This document shows, piece by piece, positions 26,963 through 34,669 of a DNA stretch of 42,241 nt. Position 1 is the first letter of the stretch, and each line of letters begins with the position of its first letter. The notes under the pieces were generated by a model. It saw only the letters and a program-made list of their open reading frames with translations. It searched no databases and was not told where the DNA came from. The position numbers were made by a program, and so were the translations under genes. Source of the stretch: Magnetospirillum sp. 64-120 (GTDB lineage Bacteria; Pseudomonadota; Alphaproteobacteria; Rhodospirillales; Magnetospirillaceae); NCBI GenBank assembly GCA_001898825.1, contig MKVK01000057.1:1-42241 (forward strand), read 5' to 3'.

Positions 26963-27466
26963 ATGTCCAATCAGGTGAACATTTCCCTCGACCGCCGCCG
27001 GGTTGAGCAACTCGCCCGCCTCGCAGAATTGGAGGGGAAGAAGATCGCGCAATGGATTGATGACCGCGTGACCGATGCGTGGCGCGTGGCATTCCCAGAT
27101 GAACCGGTTCCGGGCGTGCGCGTATGGAACGAAGAAAGCCCGGATGGCTCCGGGCGTCGGGTGATGATTTCGTTGTTCGAGAAAGCACGCGACGAAGCGG
27201 GGCAACTCGAAAGCCCTCCGCTTGCTGCGGTCCCCGATGTTGCCCAAAGGATCGCCTTCGGACTCCGTGGCGTGGCTGAGCGCGAAGTTGCGAACTTCAA
27301 GATCGCGCTGGACAACGACACCCGCCTACATATCCGGCGGCAGGGAACCGGCGTGACCATCCAAACCTTCACAGGAGAAAGGAAGGATGGGACATGGGCG
27401 GCAATGCCCAGCATGGCCGTTGATGTTGCCGACTGCATTGCGCGGGCGGCAAAAGAAGTGAGCTAA
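26963..27466 (+). CDS. Ribbon-helix-helix-like protein, likely element regulator
   Basis: A 167-residue protein. Residues about 3-40 (QVNISLDRRRVEQLARLAEL, then EGKKIAQWIDDRVTDAWR) read as a strand plus two helices, as in ribbon-helix-helix DNA-binding proteins; the rest is unassigned. It is transcribed away from the left operon from a shared control region with several repeats, the position of a phage repressor or Cro-like gene. GTG at 26954 is an alternative start, overlapping the palindrome. Function is inferred from position and the N-terminal pattern. Confidence 0.6.
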   Translation: MSNQVNISLDRRRVEQLARLAELEGKKIAQWIDDRVTDAWRVAFPDEPVPGVRVWNEESPDGSGRRVMISLFEKARDEAGQLESPPLAAVPDVAQRIAFGLRGVAEREVANFKIALDNDTRLHIRRQGTGVTIQTFTGERKDGTWAAMPSMAVDVADCIARAAKEVS

Positions 27467-27472
27467 ATAAAA

Positions 27473-27494
27473 AGCCCCGCACGGTGGCGGGGCT
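27473..27494. terminator. Hairpin after the 26963 gene
   Basis: AGCCCCGC-6 nt-GCGGGGCT, 8-bp perfect stem, beginning 7 bp after the stop. The T run (from AAATAAAAA) is on the minus-strand side, so it best stops leftward transcription coming from the regulator at 28751, while also acting as a 3' hairpin for the plus gene. Confidence 0.6.
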
Positions 27495-27523
27495 GCGACG
27501 GAAGAAGGTAGACGGGAAATTAT

Positions 27524-28312
27524 ATGATGGTTCGCCGTGCTGGGCAAGCTACTCCAGACACTTGGGCCATTCTTCCAGATGGCTCACGGGTTCGTATTGA
27601 TGGCCCTTCCATCGGGCTCGACGATGAAGGCATTGCTGAATATTCCGCGGAGCGTGACCGCGAGATAGAGGCGCTTCTTGCCGACATTGACGCCCCGGAG
27701 GTCGGGTTGCAGGTATGTGGGGGCCTTGCTGAGGATGCCAATGATCGCGAAAGCGATCCGGCCCAGCTTGCCGCCATGATCGCAGCGGGGCGGGCCAGCC
27801 TTCAGACCCGCAGGCAGCGGGACGAAGAGGCCAAGGAACGGGAGAGGGAGGCGCGGACCAGGGCCATTGCCTCGCGTCCAGCAGCACCCCGCCCGGCGCC
27901 GCTGAGCGAGGCTGAACGGAAGAAGCTGAAGCGCGACCAGCAGCACGCGGCCAAGATCGCCGCCGCCCCTGCGGTTGACCATGAGGCGTTGACCGCTGAG
28001 CTCCACCGCCGCCGCGATCAACTTGAAGCCCGCATGTCCGTGCGCCCACTGCCGCCGAAGCTGCGCCCTCTTGTGGGCAAGGCGCCAGAATACGCCGCCG
28101 CGTGGTATGCCCTGGAATGCGCCCGGGGACCGGCAGAGGAACGCCGCACCGGACGCCCGGCGACGATGATCAGGGCCGGACAGGTTTTCGACGGGGTAAT
28201 GGGGCTGCCCCCGGGGACCACCACCCCCGACGCCATGAAGAGGAAGCGGAAGGTGGTCGAGTTTCTTGAAGCGGAGGTATGGGGCCTTCGGCCCACCCCG
28301 GAGGGGCGTTGA
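27524..28312 (+). CDS. Hypothetical protein of the satellite-like element
   Basis: A 262-residue protein of unknown family. The N-terminus has a short beta-rich segment (TWAILPDGSRVRIDGPSIGL). The middle (about 90-160) is a long, highly charged helix with RRQRDEEAKEREREARTRA. The C-terminus contains GKAPEYAAAWYALECARGPA and a basic end (MKRKRKVVEFLEAEVWGL). Its 3' part carries a diverged copy of the repeat found just downstream (28176-28199). A replication or DNA-handling role would fit the position but is not shown. Confidence 0.65.
   Translation: MMVRRAGQATPDTWAILPDGSRVRIDGPSIGLDDEGIAEYSAERDREIEALLADIDAPEVGLQVCGGLAEDANDRESDPAQLAAMIAAGRASLQTRRQRDEEAKEREREARTRAIASRPAAPRPAPLSEAERKKLKRDQQHAAKIAAAPAVDHEALTAELHRRRDQLEARMSVRPLPPKLRPLVGKAPEYAAAWYALECARGPAEERRTGRPATMIRAGQVFDGVMGLPPGTTTPDAMKRKRKVVEFLEAEVWGLRPTPEGR
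28176..28199 (+). repeat. Third copy of the 28.3-kb inverted-repeat sequence
   Basis: CCGGACAGGTTTTCGACGGG plus GTAA, inside the 3' end of the preceding gene. It matches the right arm at 28412-28434 at all but two positions and has the same orientation. Confidence 0.7.
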
Positions 28313-28317
28313 TGGAA

Positions 28318-28434
28318 TACCCCGCCGAAAACCTGTCCGCAGGCCCATATTTATATAATAGGGTTATAGGGTAGAGAGTCTTCTTCAGAAGAAGGAAAAC
28401 TCTTGGCCCCGGCGGACAGGTTTTCGGCGGGGTA
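28318..28434. repeat. Perfect 23-bp inverted repeat around an AT-rich spacer (candidate origin or binding site)
   Basis: The left arm 28318-28340 begins TACCCCGCCGAAAACC and the right arm 28412-28434 is its exact complement. The 71-bp spacer is AT-rich at first (ATATTTATATAATAGGGTTATAG), then holds a smaller palindrome CTTCTT-cag-AAGAAG. The region lies between convergent genes. The arms have no IS-like transposase between them. Possible roles are a replication origin, a terminator pair or a recombination site. Confidence 0.8.
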
Positions 28435-28463
28435 AGTGGAGCAACCATCCCCGGGATGGGGCG

Positions 28464-28751
28464 TTAGCCTTCCCTGTTCAGCTTTTCGATGATGGCGCGG
28501 GCCTGTTCCCGCTGCGCCGGGGTGGCCTGGGTCAACAGCAGTTCCAGGCGGGCCATGAACTGCCCGCCGCCCTGTTCCACCTCGTAGACCTCCACGGCCC
28601 GTTCGATCAGGTCATTCGCCTTGATCCGGTCCCGGTGGCAAATGTCGCGGATGCGCTCGATCCATTCGGGCGAGAGCTTGGTTCCCCACGGCACGGTGCG
28701 CCCGGTCACGAGATCGGGGCGGGTGCGCTTCGGTTTCGTCGTTTCCGTCAT
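28464..28751 (-). CDS. Ribbon-helix-helix-like regulator next to the terminase promoter
   Basis: A 95-residue basic protein from ATG 28751. Residues about 25-60 (VPWGTKLSPEWIERIRDICH, then RDRIKANDLIERAVEVYE) have the strand-helix-helix layout of ribbon-helix-helix repressors. A C-terminal helix follows (MARLELLLTQATPAQREQARAII). It is divergent from the terminase operon, and an inverted repeat lies in the shared gap. The same kind of repeat controls the portal operon, so this protein is the best candidate for the regulator of both; binding is inferred. Confidence 0.65.
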   Translation of the reverse strand: MTETTKPKRTRPDLVTGRTVPWGTKLSPEWIERIRDICHRDRIKANDLIERAVEVYEVEQGGGQFMARLELLLTQATPAQREQARAIIEKLNREG

Positions 28752-28775
28752 GGCCCTGAGCCTATTGCTTTCCCG

Positions 28776-28823
28776 TTGATCGGGCAAGTCTAACTGTTTA
28801 GACTATTAATGTCTAAACGTTTA
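28776..28823 (+). promoter_or_regulatory. Promoter and operator of the terminase operon
   Basis: TTGATC (28776-28781), 17 bp, TAGACT (28799-28804). An inverted repeat GTTTAGAC-tattaat-GTCTAAAC (28796-28818), with weaker outer symmetry, covers the -10 and the start point. The same arrangement recurs at 30740-30790. Confidence 0.72.
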
Positions 28824-28834
28824 ACGAGGATGCC

Positions 28835-29083
28835 ATGACCTTCGGGGAGTTCTGGCCCGACCCGGCCCTTCAGCGTGCCGCCAACGCGAATTGGCACGCC
28901 TTGGAACGCATTGGCGGCGGCATGGTCGCCGCCCTCCGTCACCAGATCGACGAACACCAGCGTCTTGCCGACGAGGCCCTTGCCCGTGGCGACCGCGAGA
29001 CGGCCCGCCGCCACGATGAAGAGGTTGATGACCTGTTCGGGCAGCTTGAAGACCTGCTAGCCTACGCCGGGGGCGCCCGGTGA
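28835..29083 (+). CDS. Small helical protein upstream of the large terminase
   Basis: An 82-residue, mostly helical protein: FWPDPALQRAANANWHALER, then AALRHQIDEHQRLADEALARGDRETARRHDEEVDDLFGQL. GAGGA lies 6 bp before ATG, and its stop overlaps the terminase start (GTGA). The place directly before terL is where a small terminase subunit usually sits, but the protein is short and has no recognisable helix-turn-helix, so I leave it unassigned. Confidence 0.7.
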   Translation: MTFGEFWPDPALQRAANANWHALERIGGGMVAALRHQIDEHQRLADEALARGDRETARRHDEEVDDLFGQLEDLLAYAGGAR

Positions 29084-30735
29084 CGACTGGCGCGGCGAAG
29101 AGCAATGTCGCCCTGTGGCGTGACGGTTCCGCCGGGTTCTTCCGCTGGCTGGAAGACGTGAAGCCTCGGGTGCCCGCCAGCAAGGGCGGGTTCACCGTCT
29201 ATGTCCCCGGCGACCGGGAGCGGGAAGAACTGCGCCGCGCCCTCGATGGCGAGTATCGCACCATCGTCCTGTGCTGGCCCCGCCGTCACGGCAAGACGCT
29301 GGCGAGCGCCCTGATCATCGTGTGGCGCTTCCTGACCCGGCAGACGCAGACCGTCGCCATGGTGGCGAACAGCGAGAAGCAGACGGTGGACACCGCGTTC
29401 AAGCTGGCCCGCACCATCCTCGAACAGACGCCCTACACCGCCGCCATGATCAAGGCGGGCACGATCAGCGTCACGGCGGATCGGATCGAATACCCGGCTC
29501 TCGGCAACCTGATCCAGGGCTATAGCGCCAACCCGGCGGCCCTTTACGGTAAGAAGTTGACCATCGCTCAGGTTTCCGAGCTTCACGCGGCAACCTCGGA
29601 TGCGGCCTATCAGGTTCTCGCGTCCAGCACCATCGACACCGACGACGGCCTGGTTCTCGTTGACAGCACCGTGGGGCCGCGCACGTCGCCCCTGTTCGCC
29701 CTCTACCAGCTTGACCAGCGCGGGGAAGACCCGAGGCTGTTCTTTTCCCACATCGCCTATCGTGACCTTGCCGACGCCTGCGACAACGCGCCGCCGTGGA
29801 TCACCCCGGCGGCCCTGCGGTCCCGCGCCGCTCAGATGCTCCCGGCAGAGTTCACGCAGCAGCATTTGAACCAGTGGACCAGTGGCGTTTCGGCCCTGTT
29901 CCCGCCCGAAGTGCTGGACCGCTGCCGGGACTCCTATCAGCTGGACGTGCCCAGCATCACCGGCGGGGCCGCGTTCATCGTCGGTGGTGGCCTTGACCGC
30001 GCCTATGGCTTCTCGATGCACGGTGACGCCACCGTGACAACGGCAGTGCTGAAGACCCTGATCGGGGAAGAGGACCATTATTTCGTCCTGGCTTCGGACA
30101 AGATCGCCTTCAGCAGCGCCGGGGGCATCAAGAAGGCCCTGACCCGTTACGCCCGTGAGTTCGGCATGAAGCGGGCCGCCCTGGAAGCCTATAACAGCCA
30201 GGACGTGGCGGCATGGTGCGCGGATCAGACCTTTGACCACGAAGTAATTCACCCGACCGCAGAGCGGCAGGCGAACGCCTTCACGGCCCTTTACAACGCC
30301 GCCGCTGAAGGTCGCTTGCACATCCACCCCAGCTTTGACCGGCTGCTGTCCGAAATGGGCACCTTCGAGTATCGCCTTGCCGCCGCTGGCAATGGCGCCG
30401 CCGGGGCGCCGCGTTTCGAGGCCGCGAAGGGCTGCCACGATGACCACGTTTACAGCCTCGTGTGGGCCGTCTACGCCCTGCGGGATGTGGAGCTGAACCC
30501 CTATGAGATCGTGGGCATCCACTGCCACGGCAGCGGCCCGGCGGTGCGCCTGTGCGCCCTCAACGGTGGGGATTGGGTGCCGCCGTGCGGCGAGGGCTGC
30601 CGTTCCATGCTGACGGCGCACGCCCTGTATCGGGCCTATCGGGACCGGGGGCACCTGACGCCCCTGAGCTTCGAGGAGTTCCTTTCCGTGAAGCTGAAGA
30701 ACATCGGCGCCCACACTCTGCCCAGGGCCGCGTGA
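29080..30735 (+). CDS. Phage terminase large subunit
   Basis: The DNA-packaging motor. The 551-residue protein starts with GTG (4-bp overlap with the gene before). The ATPase domain has the Walker A-like WPRRHGKT at 66-73 and a Walker B-like strand ending in TIAQVSELH (E167). The C-terminal nuclease domain has acidic residues in GGGLDRAYG and GCHDDHVYSLVWAV, as in TerL RNase H-fold nucleases. It would cut and translocate DNA into the capsid built from the genes downstream. It appears intact. Confidence 0.93.
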   Translation: MTTGAAKSNVALWRDGSAGFFRWLEDVKPRVPASKGGFTVYVPGDREREELRRALDGEYRTIVLCWPRRHGKTLASALIIVWRFLTRQTQTVAMVANSEKQTVDTAFKLARTILEQTPYTAAMIKAGTISVTADRIEYPALGNLIQGYSANPAALYGKKLTIAQVSELHAATSDAAYQVLASSTIDTDDGLVLVDSTVGPRTSPLFALYQLDQRGEDPRLFFSHIAYRDLADACDNAPPWITPAALRSRAAQMLPAEFTQQHLNQWTSGVSALFPPEVLDRCRDSYQLDVPSITGGAAFIVGGGLDRAYGFSMHGDATVTTAVLKTLIGEEDHYFVLASDKIAFSSAGGIKKALTRYAREFGMKRAALEAYNSQDVAAWCADQTFDHEVIHPTAERQANAFTALYNAAAEGRLHIHPSFDRLLSEMGTFEYRLAAAGNGAAGAPRFEAAKGCHDDHVYSLVWAVYALRDVELNPYEIVGIHCHGSGPAVRLCALNGGDWVPPCGEGCRSMLTAHALYRAYRDRGHLTPLSFEEFLSVKLKNIGAHTLPRAA

Positions 30736-30739
30736 CCTG

Positions 30740-30790
30740 TTGACGGCAAAAGGCTAAATGTTTAGACTATTAACGTCTAAACATTTAGCC
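30740..30790 (+). promoter_or_regulatory. Promoter and perfect 16-bp operator of the portal/capsid operon
   Basis: TTGACG (30740-30745), 17 bp, TAGACT (30763-30768). A perfect 16-bp inverted repeat, GGCTAAATGTTTAGAC (30752-30767), 7-nt spacer TATTAAC, and its complement (30775-30790), covers the -10 and start point. It shares GTTTAGAC-TATTAA-GTCTAAAC with the site at 28796. The portal start codon is 8 bp past the repeat. Confidence 0.8.
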
Positions 30791-30797
30791 GATCAAG

Positions 30798-32111
30798 ATG
30801 CTGCGTATGTTCACCACCGACCCGATCATTGCCCTCGTCAACGCGAGTGCTGACCGCAAGGCCCGCGCCGAAAAGGCGCTGCGCTATTACGCGGATCGGC
30901 AGTCCGACGAGACGTTGCGCTTGATCACCCGCCGGTGGTCGGACCCGACCGCGTTCCGTGTCTTCACCCTGAACGTGGTAAAGAAGGTCATCAACAAACG
31001 GGCCAACCTCTACCGCATCGCCCCGCGCCGCACCTTCAGCGGCATGGATCAGGCGGCGGGCGAGGCCATCTATCGGGCGCTGAATGCCGACGTGGTGTTG
31101 AAGCGGGCTTCGCGCCTGACCAAGCTGTTGAAGACCACGGCCCTTCAGGTCCAGTGGAAGGGCACCGCCCCGGCGCTGGCCGTCATCACCCCCAACATCC
31201 TTGACGTAGTTGCCGACGATCCCGAGAACCCCGCCCGGATCATCGTCACCCACACCGGCGCCAAGGCCACCGACACCGAGTATTCGGACTGGACAGTCAC
31301 CGGCTACACCCGCCGGGACCACCGGGGCCATCCCATCCGCGTCCCCGGCAACCCGGGCCGCGTGAACCCCTATGGCGTCCTGCCCTTCGTCCCGCTGTTC
31401 GACACCCTGCCGGATGACGAGTTTTTCCTGCCCGGTGGCGATGACCTGATCACCACCCAGGAAGCAATCAACATTGCGCTCGCCAACCTGTGGCGTTCCG
31501 TCGAGTTGCAGGCGCACGGGCAGGCATGGGCCACCGGCCTCCCGGCGGGCGAGGCGCTGAACGTCGGCCCGGATCGGGCCATCACCCTTCCCGAGAACGG
31601 CAGGTTTGGCTATGCCACCCCGAACGCGCCCATTCGCGACATGCTGGAAGCGATCCAGTTCGCGATGCGGCAGCTTGCCGCCACCAATGACCTGAGCGCC
31701 GATGTGTTTGACCTGGACCGCAGCAGCGAGAGTGGCGCGGCCAAGCACGTTGAACAGATCGACCTTCGCGAAGCCCGGCAGGACGACATTGCCCTGTGGC
31801 GCACCTACGAGGCCCGCCTGTGGGAAGTCATCAAGCGCGTGGTCAACACCCACGCCCCGGGCACCATCCCGGAAGGCGCGACACTCGCCGTCGATTTCGC
31901 CGAAATGCAGGAAAACCTGTCCGAGACGGAGCGCCTGACTAACGCCCGCACCAAGGTTGACCTTGGCGTGTGGTCGCCGGTGGACGTGCTGCGCTCGGAA
32001 AACCCCGACGGCTTCGGCACCCGGGAAGAGGCGTTCGCCGAATTGCTGCGCCGGAAGGCCGAAACCGATGCCCTTTGCCCCAACACCGCCAACAACGGAA
32101 TTGCCGCATGA
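30798..32111 (+). CDS. Phage portal protein
   Basis: The 12-fold ring at the capsid vertex through which DNA is packaged. The 437-residue protein has the SPP1-gp6-like layout: ALRYYADRQSDETLRLITRR near the start, NVVKKVINKRANLYRIAPRR, a central wing, and the clip/stem part with LANLWRSVELQAHGQAWATG and SSESGAAKHVEQIDLREARQ. Its stop overlaps the next start (ATGA). A portal with terminase and capsid marks a packaging module. Confidence 0.9.
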   Translation: MLRMFTTDPIIALVNASADRKARAEKALRYYADRQSDETLRLITRRWSDPTAFRVFTLNVVKKVINKRANLYRIAPRRTFSGMDQAAGEAIYRALNADVVLKRASRLTKLLKTTALQVQWKGTAPALAVITPNILDVVADDPENPARIIVTHTGAKATDTEYSDWTVTGYTRRDHRGHPIRVPGNPGRVNPYGVLPFVPLFDTLPDDEFFLPGGDDLITTQEAINIALANLWRSVELQAHGQAWATGLPAGEALNVGPDRAITLPENGRFGYATPNAPIRDMLEAIQFAMRQLAATNDLSADVFDLDRSSESGAAKHVEQIDLREARQDDIALWRTYEARLWEVIKRVVNTHAPGTIPEGATLAVDFAEMQENLSETERLTNARTKVDLGVWSPVDVLRSENPDGFGTREEAFAELLRRKAETDALCPNTANNGIAA

Positions 32112-32446
32112 CCACCCCCGCCGAAGCCACCCCGGCGCCGGAAGGCACGCCCGCCGCCGATCCCGCAAAGACTGAACTTGCCGCCCTGTCCGAACAGGTC
32201 GCGCACATGGCCCACATCATCCTTGCCAGCGTCCCCGAAAACATGAAGGCGCTGATCCCCTCGGAACTGTCCCCCGCGCAACAGGTGGCGTGGTTCCAGC
32301 GGGCCAAGGAAACGGGCGTGTTCAACGCCACCGTCACCGTCCCGGCGACGGATAGCGGCAAGCCCACCGTCACCCCCAAGACCCCCGACGTTTCCACCCT
32401 GCCGCCGGTCGCTCGCATGGCTGCCGGTTACGGCGCCAAGCACTGA
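32108..32446 (+). CDS. Scaffold-like capsid assembly protein
   Basis: A 112-residue protein in the usual place of a scaffold, between portal and major capsid. It has a Pro/Ala-rich start (MTTPAEATPAPEGTPAADPA), a helix AALSEQVAHMAHIILASVPE, then IPSELSPAQQVAWFQRAKETGVF and a flexible end. It is smaller than typical scaffolds. The open frame runs upstream to 31970, but the ATGA overlap with the portal stop fixes the start at 32108. Assigned by position and composition. Confidence 0.6.
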   Translation: MTTPAEATPAPEGTPAADPAKTELAALSEQVAHMAHIILASVPENMKALIPSELSPAQQVAWFQRAKETGVFNATVTVPATDSGKPTVTPKTPDVSTLPPVARMAAGYGAKH

Positions 32447-32463
32447 GAAAGGACTGATCCCCC

Positions 32464-33366
32464 ATGCTGACCATTCAGGAATGGGCGAAGCTGAACCCCA
32501 ACCCGCTTCAGTCGGGCGTGGTGGAAATCTTCGCCGCCGAAAACCCGGTTCTTGCCGCCCTGCCGTTCCAGAACATCGCGGGCAACGCCTACACCTACAA
32601 CATCGAAACCGCGCTGCCGGGCATCGCCTTCCGCGGTTTCAACGAGGGCTATGACGAGTCCACCGGCGTCATCAATCCCCAGACCGAAACCCTGACCATC
32701 ATCGGCGGCGACAGCGATTATGACGTTGCCCAGATCGCCATGGGCACCGGCGACAACGACACCCGCGCCGTGCATGACGCCATGAAGGCCAAGGCCCTGA
32801 CCCTGGCGTGGCTGAAGACCTTCTTCGATGGCGACACCACCGCCAACCCCAAGGAGTTCGATGGCCTGAACAAGCGCCTGACCGGCGATCAGGTCATCAC
32901 CGCCGGGGCCAACGGCGCCCCGCTGGACCTCGACATGCTGGACAAGCTGGTGGATGCCGTGCGCGGCACCCCGTCCGTCCTGCTGATGAACAAGGCCATG
33001 CGCCGCGCCGTCATCAAGCTGGCCCGTGGTTCGTCCGTCCTGAGCGTCGGCCCCGACCTGTTCGGTCGCGAAGTCACCAGCTATTCGGGCGTCCCGATGG
33101 CCGTGGTGGAAGAGGACGCCACCGGCGCCGACATCCTGGGCTTCGATGAAGAACAGGGCACCGACAACGCCACCGCCTCGATCTATGCCGTGAAGTTCGG
33201 CCCCGACGCCCTGCACGGCATCCAGACCGCGCCGATCAGCGTGCGCGACCTGGGCGAAATCGACGCCAAGCCCGCCTATCGCACGCGGATCGAATGGTAT
33301 TCGGGCCTTGTCATCAAGCACCCCCGCGCCGTCGCCCGCCTGAAGGGCGTGAAGAAGCCCGCGTAA
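32464..33366 (+). CDS. Phage major capsid protein
   Basis: A 300-residue major capsid protein of the HK97-fold type with no N-terminal delta domain and no protease gene nearby. It starts MLTIQEWAKLNPNPLQSGVV, with EIFAAENPVLAALPFQNIAG, an E-loop region GIAFRGFNEGYDESTGV, the A-domain VLLMNKAMRRAVIKLARGSS, and the strand SIYAVKFGPDALHGIQ. AAAGGA lies before the start. Its size suits a small capsid. It is the clearest sign that the element can make its own heads. Confidence 0.9.
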   Translation: MLTIQEWAKLNPNPLQSGVVEIFAAENPVLAALPFQNIAGNAYTYNIETALPGIAFRGFNEGYDESTGVINPQTETLTIIGGDSDYDVAQIAMGTGDNDTRAVHDAMKAKALTLAWLKTFFDGDTTANPKEFDGLNKRLTGDQVITAGANGAPLDLDMLDKLVDAVRGTPSVLLMNKAMRRAVIKLARGSSVLSVGPDLFGREVTSYSGVPMAVVEEDATGADILGFDEEQGTDNATASIYAVKFGPDALHGIQTAPISVRDLGEIDAKPAYRTRIEWYSGLVIKHPRAVARLKGVKKPA

Positions 33367-33391
33367 GGGATAGCCCCGCCGCGCCGGGGTG

Positions 33392-33535
33392 CCCTTCGGG
33401 GCGAAGGGGCGCGGGTGGTTTCAGTCGGACAGTCACCACGCAGCAAGCAACCCCGACAGCCTGCGGCCCGGTCCCTCCGGGCGCGGCGGGCACCCGAAGG
33501 GCAAGGGAGGTGCTTCCCGGTCGCCTCCCTTGCCC
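33392..33535 (+). promoter_or_regulatory. Intergenic hairpins between capsid and connector genes
   Basis: Two inverted repeats fill much of the 191-bp gap: CCCTTCG-ggg-CGAAGGG (33392-33408) and GGGCAAGGGAGG-13 nt-CCTCCCTTGCCC (33499-33535, a perfect 12-bp stem). No T run follows either. They could protect the capsid mRNA or lower read-through to the genes after it. Confidence 0.65.
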
Positions 33536-33557
33536 GCTTCCTCCCGGATGAACGACC

Positions 33558-34040
33558 ATGCTGACGCTTGCGACCGATACCTTCATTACCCTCACCGATG
33601 CCGACGCCTATCTGGGCTTCCGCCTGCGTGCCCACGAGTGGGGCATTGCCAGCGAAGCCGACAAGGAAGCGGCGCTTCGCATGGCGACGGCGATGATCAG
33701 CCGCGAACGCTTCGCCGGGCGCATCGCCAACCAGAACCAGGCCCTCGCATGGCCCCGCACGGGCATCACCGATCCCGAGGGGCGCCCGGTCCCCTCCAAC
33801 GCCATTCCCGCTGCCATTGCTCATGCGACGGCGGAACTCGCGCTTTTCCTCATGCGCTACGACATCACCGATGACCGCATCCGGCGCAGCGTGTTCAACG
33901 TGCGCTCCGAACGCATCGGCGAAAGCGCGGCGACGTTCGACGGCAGCGGTGGCAATGACACTCTCCCGGCGCTGGTGCGCGACATGATCGCGCCCTATCA
34001 GGCCGTCGCCAGCGCCAACAACGCCCGCCTGATCCCATGA
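33558..34040 (+). CDS. Head-tail connector / DnaT-like family protein
   Basis: A 160-residue protein: FITLTDADAYLGFRLRAHEW, ALRMATAMISRERFAGRIANQNQALAWPRTG, then AAIAHATAELALFLMRYD. This is the pattern of the phage family labelled DnaT-like, structurally a head-tail adaptor that closes the portal. A connector is expected in an element that docks heads onto tails. Its stop overlaps the next start (ATGA). Confidence 0.78.
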   Translation: MLTLATDTFITLTDADAYLGFRLRAHEWGIASEADKEAALRMATAMISRERFAGRIANQNQALAWPRTGITDPEGRPVPSNAIPAAIAHATAELALFLMRYDITDDRIRRSVFNVRSERIGESAATFDGSGGNDTLPALVRDMIAPYQAVASANNARLIP

Positions 34041-34669
34041 AGCCCGTCACCCACTATGACCGAAACGTGGTGGCATTCACCTCCAAGGAAGAGGCCCCCG
34101 AACCCGTCACGGTGAAGGAACTCACGCCATCCGCCCGCCGCCATCACCAGGGCGTCAATCCCCGCCAGTCCTCGCACCGGGCGGGCATTGGTGTTGAAGC
34201 GGATGCAAAAGCCGGTCATTGGCTTCCCGAACAGCGCCTTTGGCTGAACGTCATCCGGTTGGCGATGGAAGATGCCGTTTGTCCGCAGCACGTCACGCCT
34301 CACGAGGCGGAAGTGATGCGCGAGCGGGCGCGTCTGTGGTTCCAGGGCAACGGAAAAGACTTCCGCGACGTGTGCCTTATGGCCGGGCTTGACCCCGACA
34401 TGGTGCGGGAAACGGCCCTGAAGCGCATCGCCCAAGGAAGCGATAGCGCCGCATGGGGCGGAAGCTCCGCACGCAGGCGCCCGGGTCGTCCCCGGAAGGC
34501 GAAACCCGCCCGGCCTCAGTCTGCATTCGGCCATTCGCTCGCCGGGACTACGGCGCTGACACCAGCGTTCAAGGCGGCGGGAAAAGGAGTGCGCCGGGGG
34601 CTGCGTAACGCTCCCGGGTATCCCGCACCGAATTGTAAACGGCCAACCCCAGGTCCGCCGCGCCATTGA
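34037..34669 (+). CDS. Phage-type hypothetical protein with an AT-hook-like tail
   Basis: A 210-residue protein. The middle (about 65-135) has LWLNVIRLAMEDAVCPQHVT, RERARLWFQGNGKDFRDVCL and MAGLDPDMVRETALKRIAQG, a helical pattern I recall from phage proteins of related bacteria, usually unnamed. It is followed by RRRPGRPRKAKPARP, an AT-hook-like basic motif. The C-terminus is low-complexity. DNA binding is likely; it might be a small terminase subunit or a late regulator. The start and stop both overlap neighbours by 4 bp. Confidence 0.68.
   Translation: MKPVTHYDRNVVAFTSKEEAPEPVTVKELTPSARRHHQGVNPRQSSHRAGIGVEADAKAGHWLPEQRLWLNVIRLAMEDAVCPQHVTPHEAEVMRERARLWFQGNGKDFRDVCLMAGLDPDMVRETALKRIAQGSDSAAWGGSSARRRPGRPRKAKPARPQSAFGHSLAGTTALTPAFKAAGKGVRRGLRNAPGYPAPNCKRPTPGPPRH

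Noticed and set aside
29062-30714. A 550-codon minus-strand frame opposite the terminase
   Set aside because: Shadow; the plus strand encodes an intact TerL with Walker A-like and nuclease motifs.
31911-31923. A fourth copy of the 28.3-kb repeat core in the portal gene
   Set aside because: Only 13 bases match and they encode ordinary portal residues (ENLSE); kept as a note, not called as a site.
33389-33874. A 161-codon plus-strand frame across the capsid-connector gap
   Set aside because: It overlaps the connector gene in another frame, has low-complexity composition and no ribosome-binding site.
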